A stretch of DNA of 64,000 nt from Haloglomus litoreum (GTDB lineage Archaea; Halobacteriota; Halobacteria; Halobacteriales; Haloarculaceae): assembly GCF_029338515.1 (NCBI RefSeq), contig NZ_CP119988.1:4278001-4342000 (forward strand), given 5' to 3'. Within the stretch, counting starts at the first letter, position 1. Every line of letters starts with the position of its first letter. Of the stretch, positions 51,977-61,299 are shown one piece after another. The position numbers and the translations under genes were made by a program. Under the pieces are notes generated by a model, which was not told where the DNA came from, did no database searches, and saw only the letters and a list, made by a program, of their open reading frames with translations.

Positions 51977-54900
51977 ATGACAGCGCCGTCGGCCGGTCGG
52001 CTCGTTGCGGTCAGCGTCGTCTCGCTCCTCCTCGTGCTGGGCGCGGGGACCACCGGAATCGTGCTGTCCGGGGCGGACCCGGGCGGCGGGGGCGACGCCG
52101 GGGCGTCGGCGGACCGGGCGAGCGCGCAGCCGGGCGGCGTCATCTCGGGGACGGTGAACCTGAGCGACGCCCGGACGACGGTCCTCGGGAGCGGCCCCGG
52201 GGACCAGCTCGGTGGGGGTGACCAGAACGCCCGGCCCATCGCGGCCGCCGGCGACGTGAACGGCGACGGCGCCGAGGACCTGCTCGTCGCGGCACCGATG
52301 AACGACACGAACGGGAACGAGTCGGGAGCGGTGTACCTGTTCTACGGCCCGGTCGACGACGGGAGCCTGAACGCCACGACCGCCGACGTCACGCTGTACG
52401 GGGACGACGCGGGTGACCGCGCGGGGTTCTCGGTGGCCGGCGGCGACGTGAACGGCGACGGACTCAGCGACATCGTCGTGGGCGCGCCACGCGCCGAGCG
52501 CCCGCGCGACCCGCCGGAGGGCGGCGGCGCCGTGTTCGTGGTGTTCGGCAGGGACGACGGGGGGCGGAAGAGCGGGCTCCCCGAGCGTGCCAACCTCAGC
52601 GAGGTCGGAACCGCGGTGTACGGCGCGGGGAGCGGCGACCGGGCGGGCTGGTCGGTCGCCGTGCCGGGGAACGTCACCGGCGACCCGGCGTCGGATGTGC
52701 TCGTCGGCGCGCCGGGCAACGACAGCGGCGGGCTGGCGGCCGGCGCCGCCTACCTGTTCACCGACGAGACGCTCGGCCTCGACGCCGAGAACCGGACGCT
52801 TGCGGCGGCGAACGCCACCTACGTCGGTGAGGGCGTCCTCGACCGCGCGGGCTGGTCGGTCGCGGGCGCCGGTGACTTCGACGGCGACGGGCGGCGCGAC
52901 CTGGTGATCGGCGCGCGGAACAACGATACGACCGTCCCGCTGGCCGGCGCCGCCTACGTGGTCACCGAGAACCGGACGAACCGCTCCTCGCTCGGCGACG
53001 CGCGGCTGAAGCTCGCGGGGACCGATTTCGCGAGCGGCGCCGGCTGGTCGGTCGCGGGCGCCGGTGACTTCGACGACGACGGCCACGACGACGTGGTCGT
53101 CGGGGTGCCGTTCGACGACGGCGCCGGACGGAACGCCGGGGCCGCGGCCCTCGTCTACGGCGACCCGGAGCGCAACGGGACCCTCCCGCTCTCGGCGGCC
53201 AACCTGACGTTCCGTGGCGAGGCGCCGCGCGACCGCGCCGGCTACGCCGTCTCCTCGGCGGGATCGGGCGACATCACCTGCGACGGTGTCGACGACCTGC
53301 TGGTCGGCGCACCGGGCAACGACAGCCGTGGCCGCGACGCGGGCGCGGCGTACCTGCTGTACGGCAACGCGACGGCGCCCGACCGGGGGACCCGGAACCT
53401 CTCGGCCGCCGACGCCCGGCTGGTCGGCGCGGCGGCGGGTGACCGGGCCGGCGCCGCCGTCGCCGCCGCCAACGACACGAACGGCGACCGCATCGAGGAC
53501 GTGCTCGTCGGCGCGCCGGGTGTCGACCGGAACGGGCGGGACAGCGGCGCGGCGGCGGTCGTGGCCGGCGAGTGCCCGCCGGACCGCGTCCCCACCCCGA
53601 CGCCGACGCCGGAGCCCACCCCGACGCCGGAACCCACCCCGACCCCGACCGCGACGCCGACGCCGACGGAGACCCCGACCGCGACGCCGAAACCGTTCAC
53701 CCCGCAGTTCCGGTTCGACTGCACGGCCGTGACCGTCGTGGCGCGCTCGTACGACACCGTCCGGCTGACGTTCGCCGACGGCGCCCAGGAAACCTTCCGC
53801 GGCCGGTTCCGCGGCGACAACGAGTTCGGCGGCACCGGCGACAACGCGGGCAAGGTCGTCCGCGCCGCCGAGGTCCGGCGCGGCGACGACGCCGCCCGCC
53901 GCGAGAACCCGAGCCTGGAGCGGTGTCTGGCGACGCCGACACCCACCGCGACGCCGACGCCGACACCCACCGCGACGCCGACGCCGACACCCACCGCGAC
54001 ACCCACCGCGACACCCACACCGACACCCACCGCGACACCCACACCGACACCCACCGCGACACCCACCGCGACACCCACACCGACTCCAACGCCGGAGCTC
54101 GCCCCGGTCGATGTCGCCGTCAGGTGTCGGTCCCGAGGGGCGGCGTTGACGGCGAGGAACCCGAACGACGTCCCCGTGCAGGTCGACGTGAGCGGTCCCG
54201 GCGATTTCGAGCGCCGCGTGACCGTCGAGGCCGGCGACGAACGGACGTTCGGACCGCTCCGGGACGGCGAGTACACCGTCGTCACGCTCTCGGCGTTCGA
54301 CGAGAACGTCTTCCGCGTCGGCGAGGAGTCCGTCGAGGTCGACTGTGCGACGCCGACGCCGACAGCGACACCCACGCCCACACCAACGCCGACGCCGACA
54401 GCGACACCCACGCCCACACCAACGCCGACGCCGACAGCGACACCCACGCCCACACCAACGCCGACGCCGACAGCGACACCCACACCGACGCTCGACTCGG
54501 TTCGCGTCTCGGTCGAGTGCACGACGACAGGGGGCGTGCTGACCGCGAGGAACCCCAACGGCGTCCCCGTACAGGTCGATGTCAGTGGCCCCAGTGACTT
54601 CGAGCGCCGCCTGACCGTGCCCGCGGACGACGAGACCACGTTCACCGGATTGCGGAACGGCGAGTACACCGTCGTCACGCTCTCGGCGTTCGACGAGAAC
54701 GTCTTCCGGATCGGCGAGGAATCCGTCGAGATCGACTGCGCGACGCCCACGCCGACACCGACCGCGACACCAACAGCCACGGCTACGCCCACCGCGTCAC
54801 CGACGCCGACGCCAACAGCAACGCCCACACCGACACCAACACCGACTGCGACCCCAACGCCCACGCCGACCGCCACACCAACGCCGACGTTGGAGCCGGT

Positions 54901-56086
54901 CGAGCTCTCCGTCGACTGCACGGCGGAGGGTGGAGCGCTGACTGCCACCAACCCGAACGGCGTCCCGGTCCAGGTCGACGTGAGCGGGCCCGGTGACTTC
55001 GAGCGCCGCCTGACCGTCCCCGCGAACGACGAAACGACGTTCACGGGACTCCGGAACGGCGAGTACACCGTCGTCACACTCTCGGCATTCGAGGAGAACG
55101 TCTTCCGCGTCGGCGAGGAGTCCGTCGACGTCGACTGCGCGACGCCGACGCCGACCGCGACAGCAACGCCGACGCCAACTCCCACACCGACGCCGACCGC
55201 GACAGCAACGCCGACGCCAACTCCCACACCGACGCCGACCGCGACAGCAACGCCGACGCCAACTCCCACACCGACGCCGACCGCGACAGCAACACCCACA
55301 CCCACGCCGACCCTCGACCCGGTCGACATCTCGGCCGAGTGCGCGGCGACCGGGGGCGCGCTGACCGCGCGGAACCCGAACGGCGTCCCGGTACAGGTCG
55401 ACGTGAGCGGCCCCGATGACCTCGAGCGCCGCGTGACCGTCCCCGCGAACGACGGGACCACCTTCACCGGACTGGGGAACGGCGAGTACACCGTCGTCAC
55501 GCTCTCGGCGTTCGACGAGAACGTCTTCCGCGTCGGCGAGGAGTCCGTCGAGGTCGACTGTGCGACACCCACACCGACGCCCACCGCGTCACCAACAGCC
55601 ACGGCCACACCGACGCCGGAGCCCGTCGCGACGCCGACACCCACCCTGACCCCGGCACCGGTCCCCGGACCGAACGCCGTCGGGTTCGTGGCGTTCTGCT
55701 TCCCGTCGGACCAGGTGCAGTCCTCGACGGTCGTCCTGACGGACGTGACGTTCGACGGGGGCGACGTGGAGCGACTGGAGTACGAGGTCGCGGGGCCGGA
55801 GCCGACGAACGTCACGCACAAGGCCGGCACGGGCATCTACGAGCAGGCGGGCAACGGCACCGGCACCGTCGTCCAGGGCGTCGGGACACTGGTCGGTCAG
55901 ACGGGTCGAGACCGGTTCGGCCGGACACCGAACGCCCCCTGTGCGCCGGGACAGGGGATGCTGAAGTTCGAGGACGGAGCGGTCTTCACCGGTTCGAGCG
56001 GCCGGTTCCCGGGGAACGGCCCCGGCGACGATGACGTCGTGGTCAGGTTCCCCACGGGAGTGCCGCTACCGCCCGAGAGGCCCTGA
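51977..56086 (+). CDS. Large secreted protein: FG-GAP propeller, repeated modules and Thr-Pro linkers
   Basis: 1369 residues. After a signal or anchor helix ([21 protein letters not shown]) come seven FG-GAP/integrin-type repeats at about 60-530, each with a DxNGDG- or DFDGDG-like calcium loop followed by DLLVGAP-like text; seven repeats predict a beta-propeller. A unique domain (576-650) follows, then four near-identical modules of about 80 residues (starting about 707, 840, 972 and 1112) with two Cys and the text [14 protein letters not shown]...[25 protein letters not shown] linkers separate them. A last domain of about 140 residues ends the protein, without a C-terminal membrane helix or PGF-type sorting tail. 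Probably cell-surface or exported, adhesive or ligand-binding. Confidence 0.85.
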   Translation: MTAPSAGRLVAVSVVSLLLVLGAGTTGIVLSGADPGGGGDAGASADRASAQPGGVISGTVNLSDARTTVLGSGPGDQLGGGDQNARPIAAAGDVNGDGAEDLLVAAPMNDTNGNESGAVYLFYGPVDDGSLNATTADVTLYGDDAGDRAGFSVAGGDVNGDGLSDIVVGAPRAERPRDPPEGGGAVFVVFGRDDGGRKSGLPERANLSEVGTAVYGAGSGDRAGWSVAVPGNVTGDPASDVLVGAPGNDSGGLAAGAAYLFTDETLGLDAENRTLAAANATYVGEGVLDRAGWSVAGAGDFDGDGRRDLVIGARNNDTTVPLAGAAYVVTENRTNRSSLGDARLKLAGTDFASGAGWSVAGAGDFDDDGHDDVVVGVPFDDGAGRNAGAAALVYGDPERNGTLPLSAANLTFRGEAPRDRAGYAVSSAGSGDITCDGVDDLLVGAPGNDSRGRDAGAAYLLYGNATAPDRGTRNLSAADARLVGAAAGDRAGAAVAAANDTNGDRIEDVLVGAPGVDRNGRDSGAAAVVAGECPPDRVPTPTPTPEPTPTPEPTPTPTATPTPTETPTATPKPFTPQFRFDCTAVTVVARSYDTVRLTFADGAQETFRGRFRGDNEFGGTGDNAGKVVRAAEVRRGDDAARRENPSLERCLATPTPTATPTPTPTATPTPTPTATPTATPTPTPTATPTPTPTATPTATPTPTPTPELAPVDVAVRCRSRGAALTARNPNDVPVQVDVSGPGDFERRVTVEAGDERTFGPLRDGEYTVVTLSAFDENVFRVGEESVEVDCATPTPTATPTPTPTPTPTATPTPTPTPTPTATPTPTPTPTPTATPTPTLDSVRVSVECTTTGGVLTARNPNGVPVQVDVSGPSDFERRLTVPADDETTFTGLRNGEYTVVTLSAFDENVFRIGEESVEIDCATPTPTPTATPTATATPTASPTPTPTATPTPTPTPTATPTPTPTATPTPTLEPVELSVDCTAEGGALTATNPNGVPVQVDVSGPGDFERRLTVPANDETTFTGLRNGEYTVVTLSAFEENVFRVGEESVDVDCATPTPTATATPTPTPTPTPTATATPTPTPTPTPTATATPTPTPTPTPTATATPTPTPTLDPVDISAECAATGGALTARNPNGVPVQVDVSGPDDLERRVTVPANDGTTFTGLGNGEYTVVTLSAFDENVFRVGEESVEVDCATPTPTPTASPTATATPTPEPVATPTPTLTPAPVPGPNAVGFVAFCFPSDQVQSSTVVLTDVTFDGGDVERLEYEVAGPEPTNVTHKAGTGIYEQAGNGTGTVVQGVGTLVGQTGRDRFGRTPNAPCAPGQGMLKFEDGAVFTGSSGRFPGNGPGDDDVVVRFPTGVPLPPERP
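53935..54095. repeat. In-frame Thr-Pro minisatellite (linker 2)
   Basis: Near-perfect 18-bp and 24-bp direct repeats built from CGACACCCACCGCGACGC-like units, encoding TPTATPTP-type linker sequence. Confidence 0.85.
54345..54490. repeat. In-frame Thr-Pro minisatellite (linker 3)
   Basis: Three to four copies of a 36-bp unit (core ACGCCGACGCCGACAGCGAC), identical between copies, encoding [12 protein letters not shown]. Confidence 0.85.
55140..55310. repeat. In-frame Thr-Pro minisatellite (linker 5)
   Basis: Tandem copies of a 42-bp unit containing ACGCCAACTCCCACACCGAC, essentially identical, encoding [12 protein letters not shown]-type linker. Confidence 0.85.
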
Positions 56087-56276
56087 ACGGGGCGGCGACG
56101 CCCAGGTCGTCCCCGACGCCGGGCGAGCCGGGCGACAGTTCGGGGGACCCGGGTCCCCTCGATGGACCCCGGGAATGAGTGGCCCCAACCGGCAGCACTC
56201 CGCGGTGGTCGCGCACGGAGCGCGGCGGGGAGCCGGAACGGTAACGCCGAATATGTCGCCCGACGAGAGAGGCCAT

Positions 56277-56573
56277 ATGAGCGAGTCGACGCCGGGTGAC
56301 CACGAGAGCTATCGCACGAACCTCGCCGAGGAACAGACCCGACTGGCCCGGGAGCGGACCATCCTCTCGCACATCCGGACGGGATTCGCCTCGTTCCTCT
56401 TCGGCGTCGCCATCTTCGGCCTGTTCGGAGACCTCCCGTCGAATCTCGCGGGCGGATTCTTCGTCCTCGTCGGCCTCGTCTTCCTGGTGACCGGATGGGT
56501 CTCCTACGTCAGGAGCAACCGCCGGACGCGCGAGCTGATCGAGGAGTTCGAGCGGCCGTTCCGGCGCTGGTAG
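56277..56573 (+). CDS. DUF202-family small membrane protein
   Basis: 98 residues. EEQTRLARERTILSHIRTGFASFLFG is the DUF202 signature (LAxERTxLAxxRT), followed by two membrane helices (FASFLFGVAIFGLFG and LAGGFFVLVGLVFLVTGWVSYV). Role unknown; it resembles the membrane subunit-like parts of VTC-type proteins. An upstream in-frame ATG at 56253 lies within the CGAATATG promoter box that sits about 25 bp before ATG 56277, so 56277 is preferred. The VIT1 gene reads towards it from the other strand. Confidence 0.85.
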   Translation: MSESTPGDHESYRTNLAEEQTRLARERTILSHIRTGFASFLFGVAIFGLFGDLPSNLAGGFFVLVGLVFLVTGWVSYVRSNRRTRELIEEFERPFRRW

Positions 56574-56578
56574 TCCGC

Positions 56579-57712
56579 TCATCCCACGAGGGTCACGCCG
56601 ATGAGGCTCCCGACACCGTAGGTGAGGAGGGCGGCGACGAGCCCGATACCGACCTGCCGGGCACCCGAGTAGAGGGCGCTCCGGCCAGTCAGGACAGTGA
56701 TACCCGCGCCGACGACGAACAGCCCGAGGGCACTCAGGAGCAGGCTCGTCCCGACGGCGACGAGCCCCGACAGGGCGAAGAAGGGGAGGACCGGCACGAT
56801 GGCCCCGAGTGCGAACAGCAGGAACGAGGTGCCGGCCGCCTCCCACGCCGACCCACCCAGTTCCTCTGGGTCGATACCCAGCTCCTCGCGGGCCAGCGTG
56901 TCCAGTGCGGTCGCATCGTCGGCCACGAGCCGCTCGGCGAGGGTGGCGGCCTGCTCGGGCGGGAGCCCCTTCGCCTCGTAGATGAGCGCCAGTTCCCGCC
57001 GCTCCTCCTCGGGGACCTCGGCGAGTTCGGCCGCCTCGATACCGAGCTGCCGCTGGTACAGTTCACGCGAGCTCTGGACGGAGAGCCACTCGCCCATCGC
57101 CATCGACCCCGCGCCCGCCAGCAGGCCCGCGAGGCCCGTGACGAGGATGACCGTCGCGTCGAGTGCGGCACCGGCGACCCCCATCACGAGGCTCAGGTTC
57201 GAGACGAGGCCGTCGTTCGCACCGAGGACGGCCGCCCGGAGGGCGTTCCCACTCGCGGCCCGGTGCCGACCCTCCAGGCGGGCGAGCACGCTCCCCTCCA
57301 CACCCCGTCCGGGAGCGGTCTCGATGGCCGCGAGCAGGCGGTCGTGCGAGCGTTCGTCGGCGACCATCCCGGTCCCCTCGACCTCGGGCTGGGCGGTGTA
57401 GCCGTCGCCACCCGTCGCCTCGCCGGCCCGCATCGTGGCGACGACGAGCGTGGCCCCGAAGCGGCGGGCGAGCCACGCGAGGACCCGTGCCCGCCACGAG
57501 GGGGCCGCCTCGGTGACGGTCGCGCCAGCTTCGCGGAGCCGCTCGGCCCAGAACGCCGCGTGCTCGCGCTCGGTCGCGGCCAGCCGGCGGTAGACGTCCG
57601 CCAGCTGTGGCTGTGACTCCGCGTCCGCCATCGCCTCGTACACCGTGGCGCTGTCGACCTCGTCCTGGCGGTTGCGCCGATAGCGCGCGATGTCGTCGTG
57701 TTCGCCCGGCAT
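56579..57712 (-). CDS. Ferritin-like domain fused to VIT1/CCC1-type metal transporter
   Basis: 377 residues. The first about 150 residues are a rubrerythrin/ferritin-like four-helix domain with Glu and His ligand candidates (VDSATVYEAMADAE, ATEREHAAFWAERL, DERSHDRLL). The rest is a VIT1/CCC1-like transporter with about five helices (AAVLGANDGLVSNLSLVMGVAGA, SMAMGEWLSVQSSRELYQRQLG, FLLFALGAIVPVLPFFALSG). Such fusions move iron or manganese across a membrane, with the soluble domain sensing or delivering metal. The ATG is well defined. The gene is convergent with the DUF202 gene and divergent from the DUF5788-like gene. Confidence 0.9.
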   Translation of the reverse strand: MPGEHDDIARYRRNRQDEVDSATVYEAMADAESQPQLADVYRRLAATEREHAAFWAERLREAGATVTEAAPSWRARVLAWLARRFGATLVVATMRAGEATGGDGYTAQPEVEGTGMVADERSHDRLLAAIETAPGRGVEGSVLARLEGRHRAASGNALRAAVLGANDGLVSNLSLVMGVAGAALDATVILVTGLAGLLAGAGSMAMGEWLSVQSSRELYQRQLGIEAAELAEVPEEERRELALIYEAKGLPPEQAATLAERLVADDATALDTLAREELGIDPEELGGSAWEAAGTSFLLFALGAIVPVLPFFALSGLVAVGTSLLLSALGLFVVGAGITVLTGRSALYSGARQVGIGLVAALLTYGVGSLIGVTLVG

Positions 57713-57811
57713 CGTCGACCGGCTGAGGTTCGACACGAGGGACGATAACGGTACGTGTCCGCCCGCCCCCGCGGCACAACGGCTTCCCGCACGCGGCCCG
57801 ACGTAGCACGT

Positions 57812-58240
57812 ATGAGCGGGGACGAGACACCCCTCGACGACGGCCACCGCGAGGACCTGCTGACTCGGGTCGAGCGCAAGGGCGCGGTCGTCGGGAGCCG
57901 GGTGCCGGAGACGGTCACCATCGGGGACACCGAGGTAGCCCTGCGCGCGTTCGTCCGCGAGACCACGGCCCGGGACACGGTTCCGCCGGAGCAACGCGAC
58001 CACGTCCGCGCCGTCCTAGAGACGCTCCGCGGCGAACGAGCGGTGCGCAAGGACCGGCTCGAACACGACCGGCTCACGGTCGCCGAGGCGACGGCGCTGG
58101 CCGACTCCATCGTCGGCATCGACCGGGCCATCGCGGCGCTCACCGACCTCCGACCGGCCTCGCCCGGGACCGAACGACGCGCCGAACGACTGGCCGAGGA
58201 CCGGTCCTGGGTGGCATTCCTCCGGCAGCTCCGGGAGTGA
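57812..58240 (+). CDS. Haloarchaeal hypothetical protein (DUF5788-like)
   Basis: 142 residues, charged and largely helical, no membrane segment. VERKGAVVGSRVPETVTIGDTEVALRAFVRET opens a mixed alpha/beta region; RDHVRAVLETLRGERAVRKDRLEHDRLTVAEATALADSIVGIDRAIAAL is a long helical hairpin. It resembles the haloarchaeal DUF5788 family from memory. Function unknown. ATG 57812 is preferred over an upstream in-frame start whose extra residues are Arg/Pro-rich and lack haloarchaeal composition. Confidence 0.7.
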   Translation: MSGDETPLDDGHREDLLTRVERKGAVVGSRVPETVTIGDTEVALRAFVRETTARDTVPPEQRDHVRAVLETLRGERAVRKDRLEHDRLTVAEATALADSIVGIDRAIAALTDLRPASPGTERRAERLAEDRSWVAFLRQLRE

Positions 58241-58292
58241 GCGGGGCCGGCCTGGGAAGGGATGATGCCACTGGGAGCCGATACATCGACCG

Positions 58293-58997
58293 ATGCGGCC
58301 CACCACGCCGACGCGGCAGACCCTCCACCGGCTCGAGGACCGGATCGAGTTCGCCGAGCGGGGCCGCGACGTACTGGAGCGCAAGCTGGAGGCCCTCGTC
58401 TTCGAGTTCGGGGATGTCCTCGACCAGTACGAGTCCACCCGCAGCGACCTCGACAAGGCCTACGCGACGGCCCAGTCCGAACTCGACCACGTCCGCGCCG
58501 TGGAGGGCGATATCGAGCTCAGGGGAATCGCCCGGGCTCGCAAGCACCACCCCACCATGACCACGGCATCGAAGAACCTGATGGGTGTCAGGGTGCCGCT
58601 GTTCGAGCCCCGCGACATCACGGTCGACATCACCGAACACGGGTACGGGCTCGTGGGCACCAGCCCCGTCGTCGACGAGGTCGTCGACGCCTACGAGGCG
58701 CTGCTTGAGCAGGTCGTCGTCGCGGCCGAGGTCGCGACGGCGCTCCGGATACTCCTCGACGAGATCGGAACCACCAGACACCGGGTCAACGCCCTCGAGA
58801 AGGCGGTACTGCCGGACCTCCGTGCGGAAGCGTCGTACATCCGTCGCCACCTCGCGGAGCGCGAACGCGACGAGCGGGTCCGGCAGAAGTGGTTCAAGAG
58901 CGGTGGCGGGGGAACACAGCGACGACGCGGGCGGGGACGCCTGCAGCGACGGCGGGCGGGCGGGGACGAGCAGCCGGACGGACGGCGCGGCGACTAG
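58293..58997 (+). CDS. Solo V-type (A-type) ATP synthase subunit D paralogue
   Basis: 234 residues. The helical-hairpin fold of AtpD is recognisable: PTRQTLHRLEDRIEFAERGRDVLERKLEALVFEFGDVLDQ (N-terminal coiled coil), ASKNLMGVRVPLFEP (central), GYGLVGTSPVVDEVVDAYEALLEQVVVAAEVATALRILLDEI and RVNALEKAVLPDLR (C-terminal coil). Canonical haloarchaeal AtpD aligns throughout, but this copy lacks the usual atp operon neighbours and ends in an Arg/Gly-rich tail. It may be a specialised rotor-shaft variant, or not a rotor subunit at all. Confidence 0.85.
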   Translation: MRPTTPTRQTLHRLEDRIEFAERGRDVLERKLEALVFEFGDVLDQYESTRSDLDKAYATAQSELDHVRAVEGDIELRGIARARKHHPTMTTASKNLMGVRVPLFEPRDITVDITEHGYGLVGTSPVVDEVVDAYEALLEQVVVAAEVATALRILLDEIGTTRHRVNALEKAVLPDLRAEASYIRRHLAERERDERVRQKWFKSGGGGTQRRRGRGRLQRRRAGGDEQPDGRRGD

Positions 58998-59094
58998 CCG
59001 CGTAGCGCTCGGCCAGCCGCGGGCCCCGCAAGGCGACTCCGGGGAGGCCGACATCGGCGCGACGACTAAGCGCCTGGCGGTCCGATTCCCCCTC

Positions 59095-59985
59095 ATGGTC
59101 GTTCCAGTCCCCGTTCGAGAGGTGATGGTCCACGACGTCGTGACGGTCCCGCCGGAGGCACCGGTGAGCGAGGCCATCGAGCAGTTCCGAACCCGTAACA
59201 TCGGCTCGGTCGTCGTCGAGTCCGAGGGTGCGGTGGTCGGCATCCTCACCGACTCGGACCTCGTCGACCTCCTGGCCTCGGGCGGGTCCGTCGCCGAGCA
59301 TTCGGTGGCCGACTGCATGACGGCGCCGGTGCGGACCGTCGACATCGAGGCCCCCATCGTCGAGGTGTCCGCGACGCTCCGGGACGCCGGCATCGACCAG
59401 CTCCCGGTGCTGGAGGGTGAGCGGCTAGCCGGCCTCGTCTCCGTGGCCGAGCTGTCGGCCTACCTCCCGCAGTGCGTCCTCCGGCAGGTCGAGGCACACC
59501 CCGACGCCGACCGCGAGGACTGGCACTACGAGTACCAGGACGAGGGAGCGGAAGGCCTCACCGTCGGCGACCGGGTCCGGTTCTCGAAGGTCGTGGACGA
59601 GGCCGATATCGAGGCGTTCGCCCGCATCAGCGGCGACGAGAACCCCGTCCATCTCGACGCGTCGTTCGCCGAGGGGACGCGGTTCGGCCGCCGCATCGTC
59701 CACGGGATGCTCGCCGCGAGCCTCTTCAGCGCGGCGCTCGCGCGCCTCCCGGGGCTCGTCATCTACCTCTCGCAGGACGTCCGATTCCTCGCCCCCGTCG
59801 ACATTGGCGACCGGGTCCGGGTCGAGTGCGAGGTCATCCAGGACCTCGGGCACGGCCGGTACCGGCTCTCGACGACGGGCGAGGACGAGTCCGGGGAGCA
59901 GGTACTCGTCGGGGAGGCAGTCGTCCTCGTGGACCCGCTCCCGACCGACGAGGCGGCCCCGGCGGAGGCGTCGGCCGAGACCTGA
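59095..59985 (+). CDS. CBS-pair/MaoC-like fusion protein (intact paralogue)
   Basis: 296 residues with a CBS pair (about 1-125) and a complete MaoC/hotdog hydratase-like domain (about 150-285): FARISGDENPVHLDASFAEGTRFGRRIVHGML carries the catalytic Asp/His region, and DIGDRVRVECEVIQDLGHGRYRLSTTG and GEAVVLVDPL complete the fold. CBS domains likely sense AMP/ATP and tune hydration of an enoyl-CoA-type substrate. Around 83 percent of residues look shared with the gene at 9084 up to APVDIG, after which that copy diverges. ATG 59095 matches the start of the other copy. Confidence 0.88.
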   Translation: MVVPVPVREVMVHDVVTVPPEAPVSEAIEQFRTRNIGSVVVESEGAVVGILTDSDLVDLLASGGSVAEHSVADCMTAPVRTVDIEAPIVEVSATLRDAGIDQLPVLEGERLAGLVSVAELSAYLPQCVLRQVEAHPDADREDWHYEYQDEGAEGLTVGDRVRFSKVVDEADIEAFARISGDENPVHLDASFAEGTRFGRRIVHGMLAASLFSAALARLPGLVIYLSQDVRFLAPVDIGDRVRVECEVIQDLGHGRYRLSTTGEDESGEQVLVGEAVVLVDPLPTDEAAPAEASAET

Positions 59986-60021
59986 CCCCGCCGGTCGTCC
60001 GGGCTGTTGCCGGACGGCGCC

Positions 60022-60756
60022 TCAGCCCAGCCGTGCCTCCCACTCCTCGGCCGGCATCGACTCCCCGGAGACGCCGTCCGGCCCCTGTTCGGCCAGCAAC
60101 ACTGCGGCCTCGTTCATCACGTCCGCGGGCAGGATCTCGGCCTGCTCGTCGGCGGGCAGGTGGTCCCAGAACCCCGTCGCGACCCGACCGCCAGGGTCGA
60201 GGCAGTTGCTGTTGATGCCCGTGTCCTCGTAGTCCAGCGCGAGCGTCTTGTTCAGCCCCTCCAGGCCGTGTTTGGAGGTGTTGTACGGCGCGTAGCCCGG
60301 GGCGGCGTACCGGCCCAGCCCCGAGGAGATGTTGATGAGGTTCCCTCGGCCCGCGTCGAGCATGTGCGGGACGACCGCCTTCGTGCAGTGGAAGACGCCG
60401 TGGAGGTTCACGTCGATGATGCGCCGCCAGTCCTCGGCATCGATCTCGTGGAGCGGCCGCCCCTCGCCGTAGAGGCTCAGAAGCCCGATGCCGGCGTTGT
60501 TGACCAGCGTGTCCACGCCATCCCAGGCGTCGACGACCGCATCGACCGTGCTCGCGACCTGCTCGGGGTCGGTCACGTCCGTGGGCAGGACGAGCGTCTC
60601 GCCCGCGGCCTCGGCCGCCACGGCCGCCAGGTCGTCCTCACTGCGCGAGGACAGCGCGACCCGCGCGCCCTCGTCGCTGTAACGCAGCGCCATCTGCCGG
60701 CCCAGTCCCGCGCTCGCACCCGTGACCACGATCCGTTCGCCGTCGAGTCGGTCCAT
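60022..60756 (-). CDS. Short-chain dehydrogenase/reductase (SDR)
   Basis: 244 residues, classical SDR with TGASAGLGRQM, NNAG in TLVNNAGIGLLSL, Ser in INISSGLG and YNTSKHG (Tyr and Lys catalytic). The ARVALSSRSEDD end of strand two, with Arg and Ser, favours NADP. The segment from GETLVLPTDV to NLINISSG is closely shared with the pseudogene at 45863. The C-terminal lid ending (PDGVSGESMPAEEWEARLG) lacks the usual GG motif. No partner gene is evident. Confidence 0.9.
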   Translation of the reverse strand: MDRLDGERIVVTGASAGLGRQMALRYSDEGARVALSSRSEDDLAAVAAEAAGETLVLPTDVTDPEQVASTVDAVVDAWDGVDTLVNNAGIGLLSLYGEGRPLHEIDAEDWRRIIDVNLHGVFHCTKAVVPHMLDAGRGNLINISSGLGRYAAPGYAPYNTSKHGLEGLNKTLALDYEDTGINSNCLDPGGRVATGFWDHLPADEQAEILPADVMNEAAVLLAEQGPDGVSGESMPAEEWEARLG

Positions 60757-61299
60757 GGTCGCCCATCGCCCACCGGCAGGATGAGTGTGTGGGTGGACCG
60801 ACCCGGTGCCGGGAGCGACGGCCCGTACCGCTCCGCCGTGGGACCCGGCGTCGCGACCGCGATTGGCACCCGGCGGAGCGCCCGTGACCGCACGGGGACA
60901 GCCGGTGGAGAAATATAAATCGAAAATGAACAGCTTAGAAATATTATTCGAGCAATTATTTACATTTAAGCCCATTTTAGACGAGTTTTCCAGAGTAATC
61001 TACCAGAACCGGATTGATAAATGTTAATATATATTTATATCCAATATATAAGTTCGTAATATTCTTACTTATTCTCCTACGAGCTTGCTATCCCCATTAG
61101 CCTTCAGAAACCATTATTAGATGCCAAATAAGACCCATAAATTACTATTAGCCCCATTTCGAAGATGTAGTACCCAGTTCCGAATCCGGTGTCCGGCGGA
61201 CCTGCCACCGCTGGAGCGGACGGACGCCCGGGCAGGGAGGTCAGTCGCGACCGGGAGCGCACACCGGGCACGCCGCGGCACATCGGAGGCCGCGTCGGG
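60757..61299. other. Intergenic region containing a second AT-rich island
   Basis: From about 60905 to 61190 the sequence is strongly AT-rich (TATATATTTATATCC, TTCGTAATATTCTTACTTATTC) between GC-rich flanks. No convincing coding frame. It resembles the island at about 11343-11625 in length and composition; both contain CCGGATTGA near GATAAATG. Possible roles are spacer or remnant of a mobile element. Confidence 0.6.

Noticed and set aside
53242-55836. Minus-strand frame full of [11 protein letters not shown]
   Set aside because: It is the complement of the Thr-Pro repeat region of the surface protein and has no independent support.
60785-61027. 80-residue plus-strand frame entering the second AT-rich island
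   Set aside because: First half is antisense-type GC sequence, second half AT-rich; no conserved motif.
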